From contig NZ_JBHUOQ010000004.1 in NCBI RefSeq assembly GCF_042686195.1, forward strand, positions 372,001 to 436,000: 64,000 bases of DNA. Direction: 5' to 3'. The notes under the pieces are model-generated. The model saw only the letters and a list, made by a program, of their open reading frames with translations, searched no databases and had not been told where the DNA came from. Position 1 is the first letter of the stretch; the number at the start of each line of letters is the position of its first letter. The DNA comes from Corticicoccus populi. GTDB lineage: Bacteria; Bacillota; Bacilli; Staphylococcales; Salinicoccaceae. Shown here one piece after another: positions 27,519 through 36,691 of the stretch. A program made the position numbers and the translations under genes.

Positions 27519-27681
27519 ATTTAATGACTCCTTATATATAATAATAATTAAATAAAGTAATAATAGTAATAAGCCCTGTGGATTTGTGGAAAAGTGGATA
27601 AACTATATGTGTCTCAAGTTATCCACATGTGAATAAGCTGTTAGTTCAAGTCTACCATTTATCCACACTATACACATCTAT
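27519..27681. other. oriC: oriC part 2: DnaA boxes, DnaA-trios and AT-rich DUE
   Basis: The dnaA-dnaN gap holds perfect TTATCCACA boxes at 27619-27627 and 27659-27667, plus variants around 27580-27600 (TGTGGATTT, TGTGGAAAAG, TGGATAA). Next to them is a short GC stretch (GCCC, 27573-27576) and then a run of trios on the plus strand, AAG-TAA-TAA-TAG-TAA-TAA (27555-27572). Read 3' to 5' this is AAT AAT GAT AAT AAT GAA, fitting the DnaA-trio rule. A run of A/T (27530-27554) continues it. This matches the basal unwinding system of B. subtilis oriC, so strand opening probably begins here. Confidence 0.85.
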
Positions 27682-29013
27682 TTAATCAAGCTTCTTTTCA
27701 ATTTCTTCGAGCTCATCCTTAAACAGCTCATCCGCACTCAAAAGTTTGGATATTTTTTCATGAGCATGAATCACAGTCGTGTGATCTCTGCCTCCGAATA
27801 CCTCACCGATTTTAGGCAGAGAGTTATCTGTCAGTTCACGCGCGAGATACATTGCGATATGCCTCGGGAAGGCGATGGATTTTGTCCGCTTTTTTGATAA
27901 AAACTCTTCTTTTTGTACCCCGTAATGTTCCGCAACAACATCCTGTATGTGATCAATCGTAATTTTCTTCGGTTTATTCTGGGAAACGATATCTTTTAAT
28001 GCTTCCGATACCATGTCAGGTGTCAGAGGCTGATTGGATAGTTTGGAATATGCTGCGACACGTGTTAACGCACCTTCCAGTTCACGAATATTTGTCTGAA
28101 TGTTGTTTGCGATATAAATCATGGCTTCATTTGGAATCTCAACACGCTCTTCTTCACACTTTTTACGTAAAATCGCAATGCGTGTCTCAAGATCCGGCGG
28201 AGTGATATCCGTAATCAGACCCCACTCAAAACGTGAGCGGAGACGGTCTTCCAGAGTCGGAATTTCTTTCGGCGTCCGGTCACTTGAGATGACAATCTGT
28301 TTATTGTCTTCGTGCAGCGCGTTAAATGTATGGAAAAATTCCTCCTGAGTGGATTCTTTTCCGGCTAAAAACTGAATATCATCAATTAACAGAACATCCA
28401 CGTTACGGTATTTGTTACGGAAAGATTCTGTTTTATTGTCTCTGATGGAGTTGATGAATTCATTGGTGAATTTTTCACTGGACAGGTAGGCAACCTTTGC
28501 ATTCGGACGGTGTTCCAGAACGTAATGACCGATCGCATGCATCAGATGTGTTTTACCAAGACCGACGCCGCCGTATATAAATAAAGGATTGTAGGCTTTT
28601 GCCGGTGCTTCTGCCACCGCAAGTGATGCGGCATGACTGAAGCGGTTTCCGCTTCCTATGACAAATGTTTCGAATGTATTGTTCATATTTAATTGTTTAT
28701 GACTGGGAACTTCAGGCGGTGCATCGATCTTTTTTTCCACCGGCGCTTTTGTTTCATCCAGCTCATCTTCGTCAATAATGATCTGAATATCCGGTTTTTC
28801 GCCGATGACCTCATATAAACTGTCCTGAATCAGCGTACTGTAGTTTTTTTCCAGCCATTCTTTATGAAACTGTGTTTCTGCTTTAATCACTGCGAGCTGG
28901 TTATTCAGCTGAATGAGAGAAGTTTCTTTAAACCATGTCCGGTAACTGGCTTCAGTCAGCAGAGATTTAATCTGCTCCAGCGTATTCTCCCATATATTAT
29001 CAATAGAACTCAT
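27682..29013 (-). CDS. dnaA: Chromosomal replication initiator DnaA
   Basis: AAA+ initiator that binds DnaA boxes and melts the origin. At 443 aa it has domain I (1-80), a short variable linker, the AAA+ core with Walker A GGVGLGKTHL, Walker B LLIDDIQFL and the sensor/arginine region NIRELEGALTR, and domain IV with GGRDHTTVIHAHEKI. The frame is open to 29037, but GAGG six bases before the ATG at 29013 (MSSIDNIW) fits the family N-terminus better. Clusters of DnaA boxes on both sides imply autoregulation. Confidence 0.98.
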   Translation of the reverse strand: MSSIDNIWENTLEQIKSLLTEASYRTWFKETSLIQLNNQLAVIKAETQFHKEWLEKNYSTLIQDSLYEVIGEKPDIQIIIDEDELDETKAPVEKKIDAPPEVPSHKQLNMNNTFETFVIGSGNRFSHAASLAVAEAPAKAYNPLFIYGGVGLGKTHLMHAIGHYVLEHRPNAKVAYLSSEKFTNEFINSIRDNKTESFRNKYRNVDVLLIDDIQFLAGKESTQEEFFHTFNALHEDNKQIVISSDRTPKEIPTLEDRLRSRFEWGLITDITPPDLETRIAILRKKCEEERVEIPNEAMIYIANNIQTNIRELEGALTRVAAYSKLSNQPLTPDMVSEALKDIVSQNKPKKITIDHIQDVVAEHYGVQKEEFLSKKRTKSIAFPRHIAMYLARELTDNSLPKIGEVFGGRDHTTVIHAHEKISKLLSADELFKDELEEIEKKLD

Positions 29014-29039
29014 AGGCTTCCTCATTTCTATTTTCACAT

Positions 29040-29330
29040 TTCACACATGCTGTGGAAAAACTTATTAACAGTTCTGAATAATTGTCCACAAGTTAATCAC
29101 AGTGTGTGGATAACTTTTCCGGGACAAATGCTTTTCCACAGAGATACATTCAAATTCTAACGAATATTAAAGAGAAATTCAATTGTTATATCAATATTTC
29201 TATGAAGTTATACACAATAAAGAAAGTTATCCACAGAAGAGGTTGTACACACCTGTGGAAAGATGGAAAACATGCTTATTAACATGTGGAAAAACAAAAA
29301 GACTGAAAAGTTATCCACAATATTATAAAG
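29040..29330. other. oriC: oriC part 1: DnaA-box cluster upstream of dnaA
   Basis: The 450-bp gap between dnaA and rpmH is rich in DnaA boxes: perfect TTATCCACA or its complement at 29105-29113, 29227-29235 and 29311-29319. There are also several TTTTCCACA/TGTGGAAAA near-matches (about 29055, 29132, 29260, 29285) and TTGTCCACA at about 29087. It must also contain the dnaA promoter, which I could not place with confidence. All genes on both sides are transcribed away from here. Confidence 0.88.
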
Positions 29331-29370
29331 TATTCTACAGCTCTCAGATAAAAATCCGTTAAAAATATTG

Positions 29371-29399
29371 TTGAAATGCGCAAATGATTCTGTTATTCT
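29371..29399 (+). promoter_or_regulatory. Sigma-A promoter of rpmH(-rnpA)
   Basis: TTGAAA, 17-bp spacer, TATTCT, followed by a 60-nt leader containing the small stem CGATT/AATCG and a strong GGAGGTG ribosome-binding site. Confidence 0.65.
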
Positions 29400-29463
29400 T
29401 TAGTAGTTACGATTAAAAATCGAATCCTCAGAGTAGGTAACTTGTGTCATGGAGGTGTAATAT

Positions 29464-29601
29464 ATGGTTAAACGTACTTACCAACCTAATAAACGTAAAC
29501 ATAGTAAAGTGCATGGCTTCCGTAAGAGAATGAGCACTAAAAACGGACGTAAAGTTTTAGCACGCCGCAGAAGAAAAGGCAGAAAAGTTCTTTCTGCATA
29601 A
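29464..29601 (+). CDS. rpmH: 50S ribosomal protein L34
   Basis: 45-aa, strongly basic protein ([12 protein letters not shown]...GRKVLSA) of the large ribosomal subunit. It is too short for a usual ORF threshold but unmistakable: [14 protein letters not shown] and [10 protein letters not shown] are family blocks. The ATG at 29464 follows GGAGGTG. It is the first gene right of the origin and is followed by a weak hairpin before rnpA, as is usual. Confidence 0.97.
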
Positions 29602-29611
29602 TTCTCTACAG

Positions 29612-29645
29612 AGAAGATCATCTTAAAAAAGGTGGTCTTTTTTTA
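29612..29645 (+). terminator. Attenuating terminator between rpmH and rnpA
   Basis: Stem AAGATCATC / GGTGGTCTT (two G-U pairs) with an A-rich loop and a T7 run. It is probably partial, letting some transcription into rnpA and keeping L34 mRNA in excess. Confidence 0.65.
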
Positions 29646-29721
29646 TGTATATGGACTTGTTTTTTTATTAACAAGTGAAATTTTGCTATAATAAATTATC
29701 ATAATGTGAAAGAGCGTAATA

Positions 29722-30060
29722 ATGATGAAGAAGCGTTACAGAATAAAAAAAGATAAGGACTTCCGCCTGGTGTTTAAAAAGGGAAAGTCCTATGCAAACC
29801 GTCAATTCGTAGTTTATGTGATCAACCATCCGGATATCACACACTTGAGACTTGGAATCAGTGTATCCAAAAAGCTTGGTAATGCTGTGAAAAGAAATCA
29901 AATTAAACGCCGTATCAGAAGTTTTTTCAGAGAAAATCAGGAGCAGCTGTCGAAAAAAGAATATGTGGTGATTTCCAGAAAACCTGTAAGTGATATGGAC
30001 TATCATCAAATGGAAAAATCATTATTACATGTCTTAAAAATCGCAAGATGTATAAAATAG
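29722..30060 (+). CDS. rnpA: Ribonuclease P protein component
   Basis: Protein cofactor of RNase P, which matures the 5' ends of tRNAs. The 112 aa show the central NRQFVVYV, LGISVSKKLGNAVKRNQIKRRIR (the RNR motif region) and the C-terminal VVISRKPVSDM. Two ATGs (29722 and 29725) are adjacent; the upstream AAAGAGCG is a weak ribosome-binding site, consistent with low expression relative to rpmH. Confidence 0.95.
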   Translation: MMKKRYRIKKDKDFRLVFKKGKSYANRQFVVYVINHPDITHLRLGISVSKKLGNAVKRNQIKRRIRSFFRENQEQLSKKEYVVISRKPVSDMDYHQMEKSLLHVLKIARCIK

Positions 30061-30075
30061 TGCGGAGGTACTTTT

Positions 30076-30951
30076 ATGTACAAAATTTATCGGGCAGAAA
30101 CAGTAGATTCAGCGATTAAAAAAGGTTTGAATGAGTTAAAAGTGTCAGAAGCAGATATCAGAATTGATGTGGAGGACAGGGGCTCAAAAGGATTTTTAGG
30201 CATCGGCAGGAAAGAAGCAGTTGTTAAACTGACTGTTATTAATCCTGAATTGAAATTATATGAGTCCATTGATGCACTGATTTTAAGAGATAACAGTGAG
30301 GCGGAAGATACAGTTGAAGAACCTGCGAATGCCGTTGATGATTCTGAAACTGTATCAGAAAGTATTCAGGAGACGCCTCCGGCAGAAGCTGTTAATGCAG
30401 AAACTGTTAATAATGAAGAAAATGAATCAGCAGATACAAATATAACGGCAGGGGAAGTTCAGGAAACAGAAGAATTGGAAGTACCTGAAGAATCACTGAC
30501 AATAGAAGGTGCAGCAGAATCGACGACAGCTTATATAGAGCGTGTGGTCCGGGACATGAAGATAGAGAGTCAGGCGGACTTTACAATAGAAGGTAAGGAA
30601 ATATGGATTGAACTGGAATCAAGTCTTGCTGCCAAATTAATCGGAAAACGCGGTCAGACATTGAATGCACTGCAGGAGCTTGCACAGAATTACTTCAATA
30701 GTATATATAAATCCTACGGTTCAGTGGTACTCGATATAGAGGATTACCGTGAAAAGCGCAGGGAAACGCTTGAAAATCTTGCAGTGAATATGTCTAAAAA
30801 AGCACTGCGGACGAATGAACCGGTGAAAATGGAGCCGATGCCTTCATTTGAAAGAAAAATTATGCATAATGTACTCAGTAATTTAGAAAATATAAACACC
30901 CGTTCAGAAGGAAAAGACCCCCGCCGCTATATTGTTATTGAGAAGAGATAA
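30076..30951 (+). CDS. jag: RNA-binding protein KhpB/Jag
   Basis: Cytoplasmic RNA-binding protein, partner of KhpA, linked to cell elongation control in Firmicutes. The 291 aa have an N-terminal Jag_N domain (1-50, SKGFLGIGRKEA), a long acidic low-complexity linker (about 70-145) and a KH domain (AAKLIGKRGQTLNALQ, about 192-207). A C-terminal R3H domain (RRETLENLAVNMSKKAL...MPSFERKIMHNVLS) completes it. Normally yidC/oxaA separates rnpA and jag in B. subtilis; here, as in staphylococci, it is absent. The ribosome-binding site is GGAGG. Confidence 0.93.
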   Translation: MYKIYRAETVDSAIKKGLNELKVSEADIRIDVEDRGSKGFLGIGRKEAVVKLTVINPELKLYESIDALILRDNSEAEDTVEEPANAVDDSETVSESIQETPPAEAVNAETVNNEENESADTNITAGEVQETEELEVPEESLTIEGAAESTTAYIERVVRDMKIESQADFTIEGKEIWIELESSLAAKLIGKRGQTLNALQELAQNYFNSIYKSYGSVVLDIEDYREKRRETLENLAVNMSKKALRTNEPVKMEPMPSFERKIMHNVLSNLENINTRSEGKDPRRYIVIEKR

Positions 30952-30962
30952 GGAGAATAAAA

Positions 30963-32339
30963 ATGCAGTTAGAGACAATTTCAAGTATCTCAACACCTGT
31001 CGGAGAAGGTGCGATTGCGATCGTGCGTTTGTCGGGAGAGACAGCGCTCGAAGTTGCGGATAAACTTTATAAAGGACAAAAACCGCTTAGTGAGAGAGAC
31101 TCCCATACTATTAATTACGGTCATATTATAGATCCTGTAACAGGTGAAACAGTTGAGGAAGTTATGATTGCTGTGATGCGTGCCCCGAAAACTTATACAA
31201 GGGAAGATATTGTGGAGATTAACTGTCACGGCGGGATTCATACAGTGAACCGTGTGCTGCAGCTGACTTTGAAAAATGGTGCGCGTATGGCGGAACCGGG
31301 TGAGTTTACGAAACGGGCATTTTTAAACGGACGGATTGATCTGTCACAGGCTGAAGGGGTAATGGACTTTATCCGCTCGAAGACGAACGAAGCTTCAAAA
31401 GTAGCCAATCAGCAGATGCAGGGCCGTTTGAAGGATTATGTTGAAAATTTAAGGCAGAGTATTTTAAATATACTTGCACAGGTTGAAGTGAGTATAGATT
31501 ATCCGGAATACGATGACGTCGAGGAAGCGACGACATCGTTTCTGTTGGAAGAGGCGGAAAAAGTCCGAAAGGATATTCAATATCTGTTGAAATCAAGCGC
31601 CGAAGGCCGTATTTTACGGGAAGGGCTGAGTACAGTGATTGTCGGGAAGCCGAATGTCGGTAAAAGTTCACTGTTGAATTATTTAATTCAGGACAATAAA
31701 GCCATTGTTACAGAGGTTGCAGGTACTACACGTGATGTACTTGAGGAATATGTTAATGTCAACGGTATTCCATTAAAACTCGTGGATACTGCAGGAATCC
31801 GTGATACGGATGATATTGTGGAAAAAATCGGTGTGGAAAGAAGCCGTAAAGCCTTAAGCGGTGCAGAATTGATTTTATATGTACTGAATAATAATGAGGC
31901 TTTGAGTGATGAAGATATTGAACTTCTGGATTCGATTCAGGATAAGAATGTCATCGCGATTGTGAATAAACTGGATCTTGAAAGTAATCTTGATATTGAA
32001 GCATTGACGTCAAGATATGACATGCCGGTTGTCAGAACATCTATTATTAACAGTTCAGGTGTCGATGAACTTGAAAATAAAATTGCAGAGCTGTTTTTTG
32101 AAGGTAATGTAACAAGTACGGATTCCACATATCTATCAAACAACAGACATATCAGTCTTTTGGAACAGGCTGCTTCATCAATTGAAGAAGCGGTACAGTC
32201 GGCAGAAATGGAAGTGCCGATTGATATCGTACAGATTGACCTTGTGAAAACATGGGAGCTGCTTGGTGAAGTCATCGGTGAAGATGTCAGCGAGCAGTTA
32301 ATAGACCAGTTGTTCAGTCAGTTCTGTTTAGGAAAATAA
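30963..32339 (+). CDS. mnmE: tRNA modification GTPase MnmE
   Basis: With MnmG, makes the 5-carboxymethylaminomethyl group at wobble uridine 34. The 458 aa include the N-terminal folate-binding domain (ISTPVGEGAIAIVRLSG), a helical domain interrupted by the G domain (GKPNVGKSSL, about 224; DTAGIRDT; NKLD) and the C-terminal FCLGK ending whose Cys is characteristic. It lies 11 nt after jag, 17 nt before mnmG. Confidence 0.97.
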   Translation: MQLETISSISTPVGEGAIAIVRLSGETALEVADKLYKGQKPLSERDSHTINYGHIIDPVTGETVEEVMIAVMRAPKTYTREDIVEINCHGGIHTVNRVLQLTLKNGARMAEPGEFTKRAFLNGRIDLSQAEGVMDFIRSKTNEASKVANQQMQGRLKDYVENLRQSILNILAQVEVSIDYPEYDDVEEATTSFLLEEAEKVRKDIQYLLKSSAEGRILREGLSTVIVGKPNVGKSSLLNYLIQDNKAIVTEVAGTTRDVLEEYVNVNGIPLKLVDTAGIRDTDDIVEKIGVERSRKALSGAELILYVLNNNEALSDEDIELLDSIQDKNVIAIVNKLDLESNLDIEALTSRYDMPVVRTSIINSSGVDELENKIAELFFEGNVTSTDSTYLSNNRHISLLEQAASSIEEAVQSAEMEVPIDIVQIDLVKTWELLGEVIGEDVSEQLIDQLFSQFCLGK

Positions 32340-32356
32340 TTAAGGAGGAAAGATTT

Positions 32357-34240
32357 ATGGAAGAGCACATAAAATATGATGTCATTGTCATCGGTGCCGG
32401 GCATGCCGGTGTTGAAGCGGGACTTGCGGCAAGCCGTAAAGGTTTAAAAACGCTGATGCTGACAATCAATTTGGATAATATCGCATTTATGCCGTGCAAT
32501 CCGTCAGTCGGCGGCCCCGCGAAGGGGATTGTCGTGCGTGAAATTGACGCACTCGGCGGTGAGATGGCAAAAGTGACAGATAAAACGCATATTCAGATGC
32601 GGATGTTGAATACAGGTAAGGGACCTGCTGTACGTGCACTTCGTGCACAGGCGGATAAAATTTTATACCAGCAGGAGATGAAGCGTGTTCTGGAAGACAC
32701 GGAGAATCTTGATATTCTGCAGGGAATGGTCGATGAAATAATCATTGAAGACGATACAGTTAAAGGTGTCAGAACAAATATCGGTGCGACTTATGAAGCG
32801 TCATCTGTCATCATAACGACCGGTACATTTTTACGCGGTGAAATTATACTCGGGGATATTAAATACTCCAGCGGACCGAACCATCAAATGCCGTCTGTAC
32901 CGCTTGCCGATCAGCTTCGGGACTTAGGATTTGATATCGTCAGATTCAAAACAGGTACACCGCCGCGGGTGAACTCGGATTCTATTGATTATTCAAAAAC
33001 TGAAATTCAGCCGGGTGATGATGTACCGCGTGCATTCAGTTTTGAAACGACTGAATTCATTATGGATCAGCTGCCGTGCTGGCTCACATACACATCTGAA
33101 GACACACACGGCATTATTAATGAAAATCTTAAACTTTCAGCGATGTATTCAGGTATGAAAGTCGGTACAGGTCCAAGATACTGTCCGTCAATTGAGGATA
33201 AAATTGTACGCTTTAATGACAAACCGCGGCATCAGATTTTCCTTGAACCTGAAGGCAGAAATACGAAAGAAGTTTATGTTCAGGGACTGTCAACAAGTAT
33301 GCCGGAAAGTATTCAGCATCAAATGCTGTCATCTATTCCCGGACTTGAAAATGCGCGGATGATGCGTGCAGGTTATGCGATTGAATATGATGCATTAGTG
33401 CCGACACAGCTGTGGCCGACACTTGAAACGAAAAAAATTAAAAACTTATATACTGCCGGCCAGATTAACGGCACAAGCGGCTATGAAGAAGCAGCCGGCC
33501 AGGGGTTAATTGCAGGTATTAATGCTGCCAGTAAACTGCTCGGCGAAGAGCCGTTAATTTTAAGCAGATCCGATGCATACATCGGTGTGCTGATTGATGA
33601 TTTAGTGACAAAAGGGACGAATGAGCCGTACCGTCTGCTGACATCCCGTGCGGAACACCGTCTGCTTTTACGTCATGACAATGCGGATATGCGTCTGACT
33701 GAAATCGGTCATGACATTAATCTGATTCCAGAAGCACGGTATGCGAAATTTACTGAGAAAAAAGCAAATATCGAAAAAGAACTTGAACGTCTTTCAAATA
33801 TTCGTATTAAACCGAATGATCATACACAGGCTGTAGTTGAAGCACACGGGGGAACCCGCCTGAAAGACGGTATTCTGGCATCTGATTTATTGAAACGGCC
33901 TGAAATGGACTATATGTCCATTCTTGAAATTCTGGGTGAAGATGCAGAGATTTCACAGGAAGAATATGAACAGGTTGAAATTCAATTGAAATATGACGGC
34001 TATATTAAAAAATCACTGCAGCAGGTAGATAAGATGAAGCGTATGGAAAATAAGAAAATACCGGAAAATATTGATTATGATGCGATTCATTCACTCGCAA
34101 CTGAAGCAAGAGACAAACTGAAAACAGTGAAGCCGCTTGATATTGCACAGGCATCAAGAATTTCAGGTGTCAATCCGGCAGATGTTTCCATCCTGCTTGT
34201 TTATATTGAGCAGGGAAATGTGAAAAGGGTAGAAGCATGA
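32357..34240 (+). CDS. mnmG: tRNA uridine-5-carboxymethylaminomethyl modification enzyme MnmG
   Basis: FAD-dependent partner of MnmE. The 627 aa begin with a Rossmann motif GAGHAGVEAGLAA (about 13-25), then MPCNPSVGGPAKG and the conserved GRNTKEVYVQGLSTS and GYEEAAGQGLIAGINAA segments, with a helical C-terminal MnmE-binding domain. The ribosome-binding site is TAAGGAGG. Overlaps rsmG by 4 bp. Confidence 0.97.
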   Translation: MEEHIKYDVIVIGAGHAGVEAGLAASRKGLKTLMLTINLDNIAFMPCNPSVGGPAKGIVVREIDALGGEMAKVTDKTHIQMRMLNTGKGPAVRALRAQADKILYQQEMKRVLEDTENLDILQGMVDEIIIEDDTVKGVRTNIGATYEASSVIITTGTFLRGEIILGDIKYSSGPNHQMPSVPLADQLRDLGFDIVRFKTGTPPRVNSDSIDYSKTEIQPGDDVPRAFSFETTEFIMDQLPCWLTYTSEDTHGIINENLKLSAMYSGMKVGTGPRYCPSIEDKIVRFNDKPRHQIFLEPEGRNTKEVYVQGLSTSMPESIQHQMLSSIPGLENARMMRAGYAIEYDALVPTQLWPTLETKKIKNLYTAGQINGTSGYEEAAGQGLIAGINAASKLLGEEPLILSRSDAYIGVLIDDLVTKGTNEPYRLLTSRAEHRLLLRHDNADMRLTEIGHDINLIPEARYAKFTEKKANIEKELERLSNIRIKPNDHTQAVVEAHGGTRLKDGILASDLLKRPEMDYMSILEILGEDAEISQEEYEQVEIQLKYDGYIKKSLQQVDKMKRMENKKIPENIDYDAIHSLATEARDKLKTVKPLDIAQASRISGVNPADVSILLVYIEQGNVKRVEA

Positions 34241-34950
34241 ACGAAAAACAATTTGTAGAAGCGTTAAAAGAACATGGCATAGAGCTTACAGAAAAACAGC
34301 TTGAACAGTTTGAAACGTATTATGAAATGCTTGTTGAATGGAATCAAAAAGTCAATTTAACGGCAGTCACTGAAAAAAAAGAAGTATACCTGAAACATTT
34401 TTATGATTCTCTGACTCCGCTTTTTTATGTGGATATTAAAGACTCTGCGAGTGTCTGTGATGTCGGTGCGGGTGCAGGTTTCCCGAGTATCCCCATTAAA
34501 ATTGTGCGTCCGGATTTAAAGATTACGATTGTAGATTCATTAAATAAACGGATTAACTTTTTAAATGAACTGTCTGCAGACCTCGGTCTTGATAAGATGC
34601 ATCTCGTGCATGACCGTGCCGAAAATTTCGGACAGTATACAGCACGTCATATGTTTGATGTTGTTACAGCACGTGCCGTTGCGAATTTGAATGTGCTTCT
34701 TGAACTCTGTCTGCCTCTCGTGAGAACAGACGGTCATTTCATTGTCCTTAAAGGGAAAAAGGGTCTTGAAGAACTTGAAGACAGTGCATTTGCCCTTGAT
34801 CTCCTCGGCGGAAAGGTCGTTGAGACCTTCAGTTTTGAACTGCCGGAAGAAGACAGTACACGTCATATTTTAAACATTAAAAAGACGCATAAAACTCCGG
34901 CAAAATATCCGCGGAAACCAGGTACACCGAATAAATCACCACTAAAATAA
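34237..34950 (+). CDS. rsmG: 16S rRNA (guanine527-N7)-methyltransferase
   Basis: SAM-dependent methyltransferase of 16S G527; loss gives low-level streptomycin resistance. The 237 aa show WNQKVNLTAVTE, the SAM-binding DVGAGAGFPSIPIKI (about 72-86) and TARAVANLNVLLEL. The C-terminus is basic and proline-rich (KTPAKYPRKPGTPNK), as usual. Coupled to mnmG by an ATGA overlap. Confidence 0.97.
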   Translation: MNEKQFVEALKEHGIELTEKQLEQFETYYEMLVEWNQKVNLTAVTEKKEVYLKHFYDSLTPLFYVDIKDSASVCDVGAGAGFPSIPIKIVRPDLKITIVDSLNKRINFLNELSADLGLDKMHLVHDRAENFGQYTARHMFDVVTARAVANLNVLLELCLPLVRTDGHFIVLKGKKGLEELEDSAFALDLLGGKVVETFSFELPEEDSTRHILNIKKTHKTPAKYPRKPGTPNKSPLK

Positions 34951-34966
34951 GAAAGGCGGGGAACAA

Positions 34967-35779
34967 TTGAAAAAACCATTTTCAAAGTTATTTAACCTCA
35001 TAGATAAAAGCAATGAAGTAGAGGATAAAGATAAACTGCAGCAGCTGCCGATGGAAAATATTGTTCCGAACCGCTATCAGCCGCGTACAGTATTTAATCG
35101 TGATAAAATTCGTGAACTGGCGGATTCTATTGAAGAACACGGACTGTTACAGCCGATTACGGTCCGTCCGATTGAAGAGGGAATGTATGAAATTATCGCC
35201 GGTGAGCGGCGCTTCCGTGCGATGAAAATGCTGAATTATGAAGAAGCGGATGCGATTGTCCGTTATTTAACAGATAACGAGACTGCAGCAGTCGCTTTAA
35301 TAGAAAATATTCAGCGTGAAAATCTGTCCAGTGTAGAAGAGGCAAGAGCCTATAAAAAACTTCTTGAAATGGATGATTTGACCCAGAAAGATCTGGCGCA
35401 GAACCTCGGTAAGAGCCAGTCTTTTATTGCCAATAAACTGAGACTTTTAAAGCTGTCTAAATCAGTGATTGATGCACTGAATAAAGGTGACATTACAGAA
35501 CGTCATGCGAGAAGTCTCTTAAGTCTCGATGAAGATGATCAGGGTGAGGTACTTGATGCAATCCGGAAAAACAACATGACAGTCAAGGATACAGAGGATA
35601 TTGTAAAGAACCGGTCGGAAGTAAAGACTGAACAGATTGACTTTAATGATGAGGTATCATTCGCAGTGAATGATATTACAAGGGAAGTCAACAAGCTTAA
35701 AAATAAAGGTCACAGCGTGTCTTACGACAGTAAGGAAAAAGATGAATATCATGAGCTGACAATTAAAATTTATAAATAA
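34967..35779 (+). CDS. noc: Nucleoid occlusion protein Noc
   Basis: ParB-like CTPase that binds NBS sites and keeps the division septum off the nucleoid. The 270 aa start with TTG (GGCGGGG seven bases before). An amphipathic N-terminus (KKPFSKLFNLI) probably anchors it to the membrane, as in B. subtilis Noc. The N-terminal CTP-binding domain has NRYQPR and GERRFRAMK, followed by ENIQRENLSSVEEA and the HTH LGKSQSFIANKLRLL (about 145-159). Paralogue of the next gene; Noc is assigned from order and the amphipathic helix. Confidence 0.88.
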   Translation: MKKPFSKLFNLIDKSNEVEDKDKLQQLPMENIVPNRYQPRTVFNRDKIRELADSIEEHGLLQPITVRPIEEGMYEIIAGERRFRAMKMLNYEEADAIVRYLTDNETAAVALIENIQRENLSSVEEARAYKKLLEMDDLTQKDLAQNLGKSQSFIANKLRLLKLSKSVIDALNKGDITERHARSLLSLDEDDQGEVLDAIRKNNMTVKDTEDIVKNRSEVKTEQIDFNDEVSFAVNDITREVNKLKNKGHSVSYDSKEKDEYHELTIKIYK

Positions 35780-35870
35780 TGAAGCACCACATGCGGGTGT
35801 TTCGGCTGATGGTGATTCATATTGAATCGGGGCGGGTATAATGACGAATGGAAAATATTCTGGTGAGGGA

Positions 35871-36680
35871 ATGGATGAATTGATAAAAATAGATGATAAA
35901 GATGTCATTCAATATATTCAGCTGTCAGAAATACGTAAAAATCCATACCAGCCGCGGACAGAGTTCAAAGAAGAAAAACTTCATGAACTAAGTGAATCCA
36001 TCAAAGAACACGGGATACTGCAGCCGATTATTGTCAGGCAGTCGATTAAAGGATACGACATTGTTGCCGGTGAACGCCGCTTCAGAGCAACAGAAATTGC
36101 AGGCATGGAGACTATTCCTGTTATCGTGAAGGAAATGACCGATCAGGAAATGATGGAGCTTGCGATTATAGAAAATCTCCAGCGTGAAAATCTCAACCCG
36201 CTTGAAGAGGCGGTGAGCTATAAGGAGCTGATGGAACAGCTTCAGATGACGCAGAGTGAGATCGCAAAACGGCTCGGTAAGTCGAGACCTTATATTGCGA
36301 ATATGATCAGGATTTTAAACCTCCCGGTGAAGATTAAAAACCTCATAAACGACGGTAAATTGACCGGCGGGCACGGCCGGACACTGCTCGGTATTAAAGA
36401 CCAGGTCCAGCAGGAAGAAGCAGCCCGTAAAGCCGTCAGAGAGGAAATGAGTGTCAGAGCACTCGAACAGTATGTTAAAATGTTGACTCAGCCGAAAAAA
36501 AGCCGGTCACAAGGACAGGCAAAGAAGAAACCAAAATTCATCCAGAAGCATGAAGCGAGGCTGAAGGAACGTTTTGGAACAACGGTTGAGATAAAAAAAG
36601 CCCGCAAAAAGGGCGTCATTTCATTTGAGTTTAAAAATGAAGAAGAATTTAAACGAATTATTGATATGTTGGAAAAATAG
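35871..36680 (+). CDS. parB: Chromosome partitioning protein ParB (Spo0J)
   Basis: CTP-dependent DNA clamp that loads at parS and recruits SMC for origin segregation. The 269 aa show NPYQPRTEF, GERRFRATEIAG (CTP/parS-binding arginine patch), ENLQRENLNPLEEA and HTH LGKSRPYIANMIRIL, with a basic linker (KKSRSQGQAKKKPK). The open frame begins at 35841, but the ATG at 35871 (MDELIKI), after GAGGG, is the better start. No parA/soj precedes it; staphylococci also lack ParA. Confidence 0.9.
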   Translation: MDELIKIDDKDVIQYIQLSEIRKNPYQPRTEFKEEKLHELSESIKEHGILQPIIVRQSIKGYDIVAGERRFRATEIAGMETIPVIVKEMTDQEMMELAIIENLQRENLNPLEEAVSYKELMEQLQMTQSEIAKRLGKSRPYIANMIRILNLPVKIKNLINDGKLTGGHGRTLLGIKDQVQQEEAARKAVREEMSVRALEQYVKMLTQPKKSRSQGQAKKKPKFIQKHEARLKERFGTTVEIKKARKKGVISFEFKNEEEFKRIIDMLEK

Positions 36681-36691
36681 GAGGTTTAAAA

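Noticed and set aside
29686..30009. 107-codon minus-strand frame
   Set aside because: Antisense shadow of rnpA with no ribosome-binding site.
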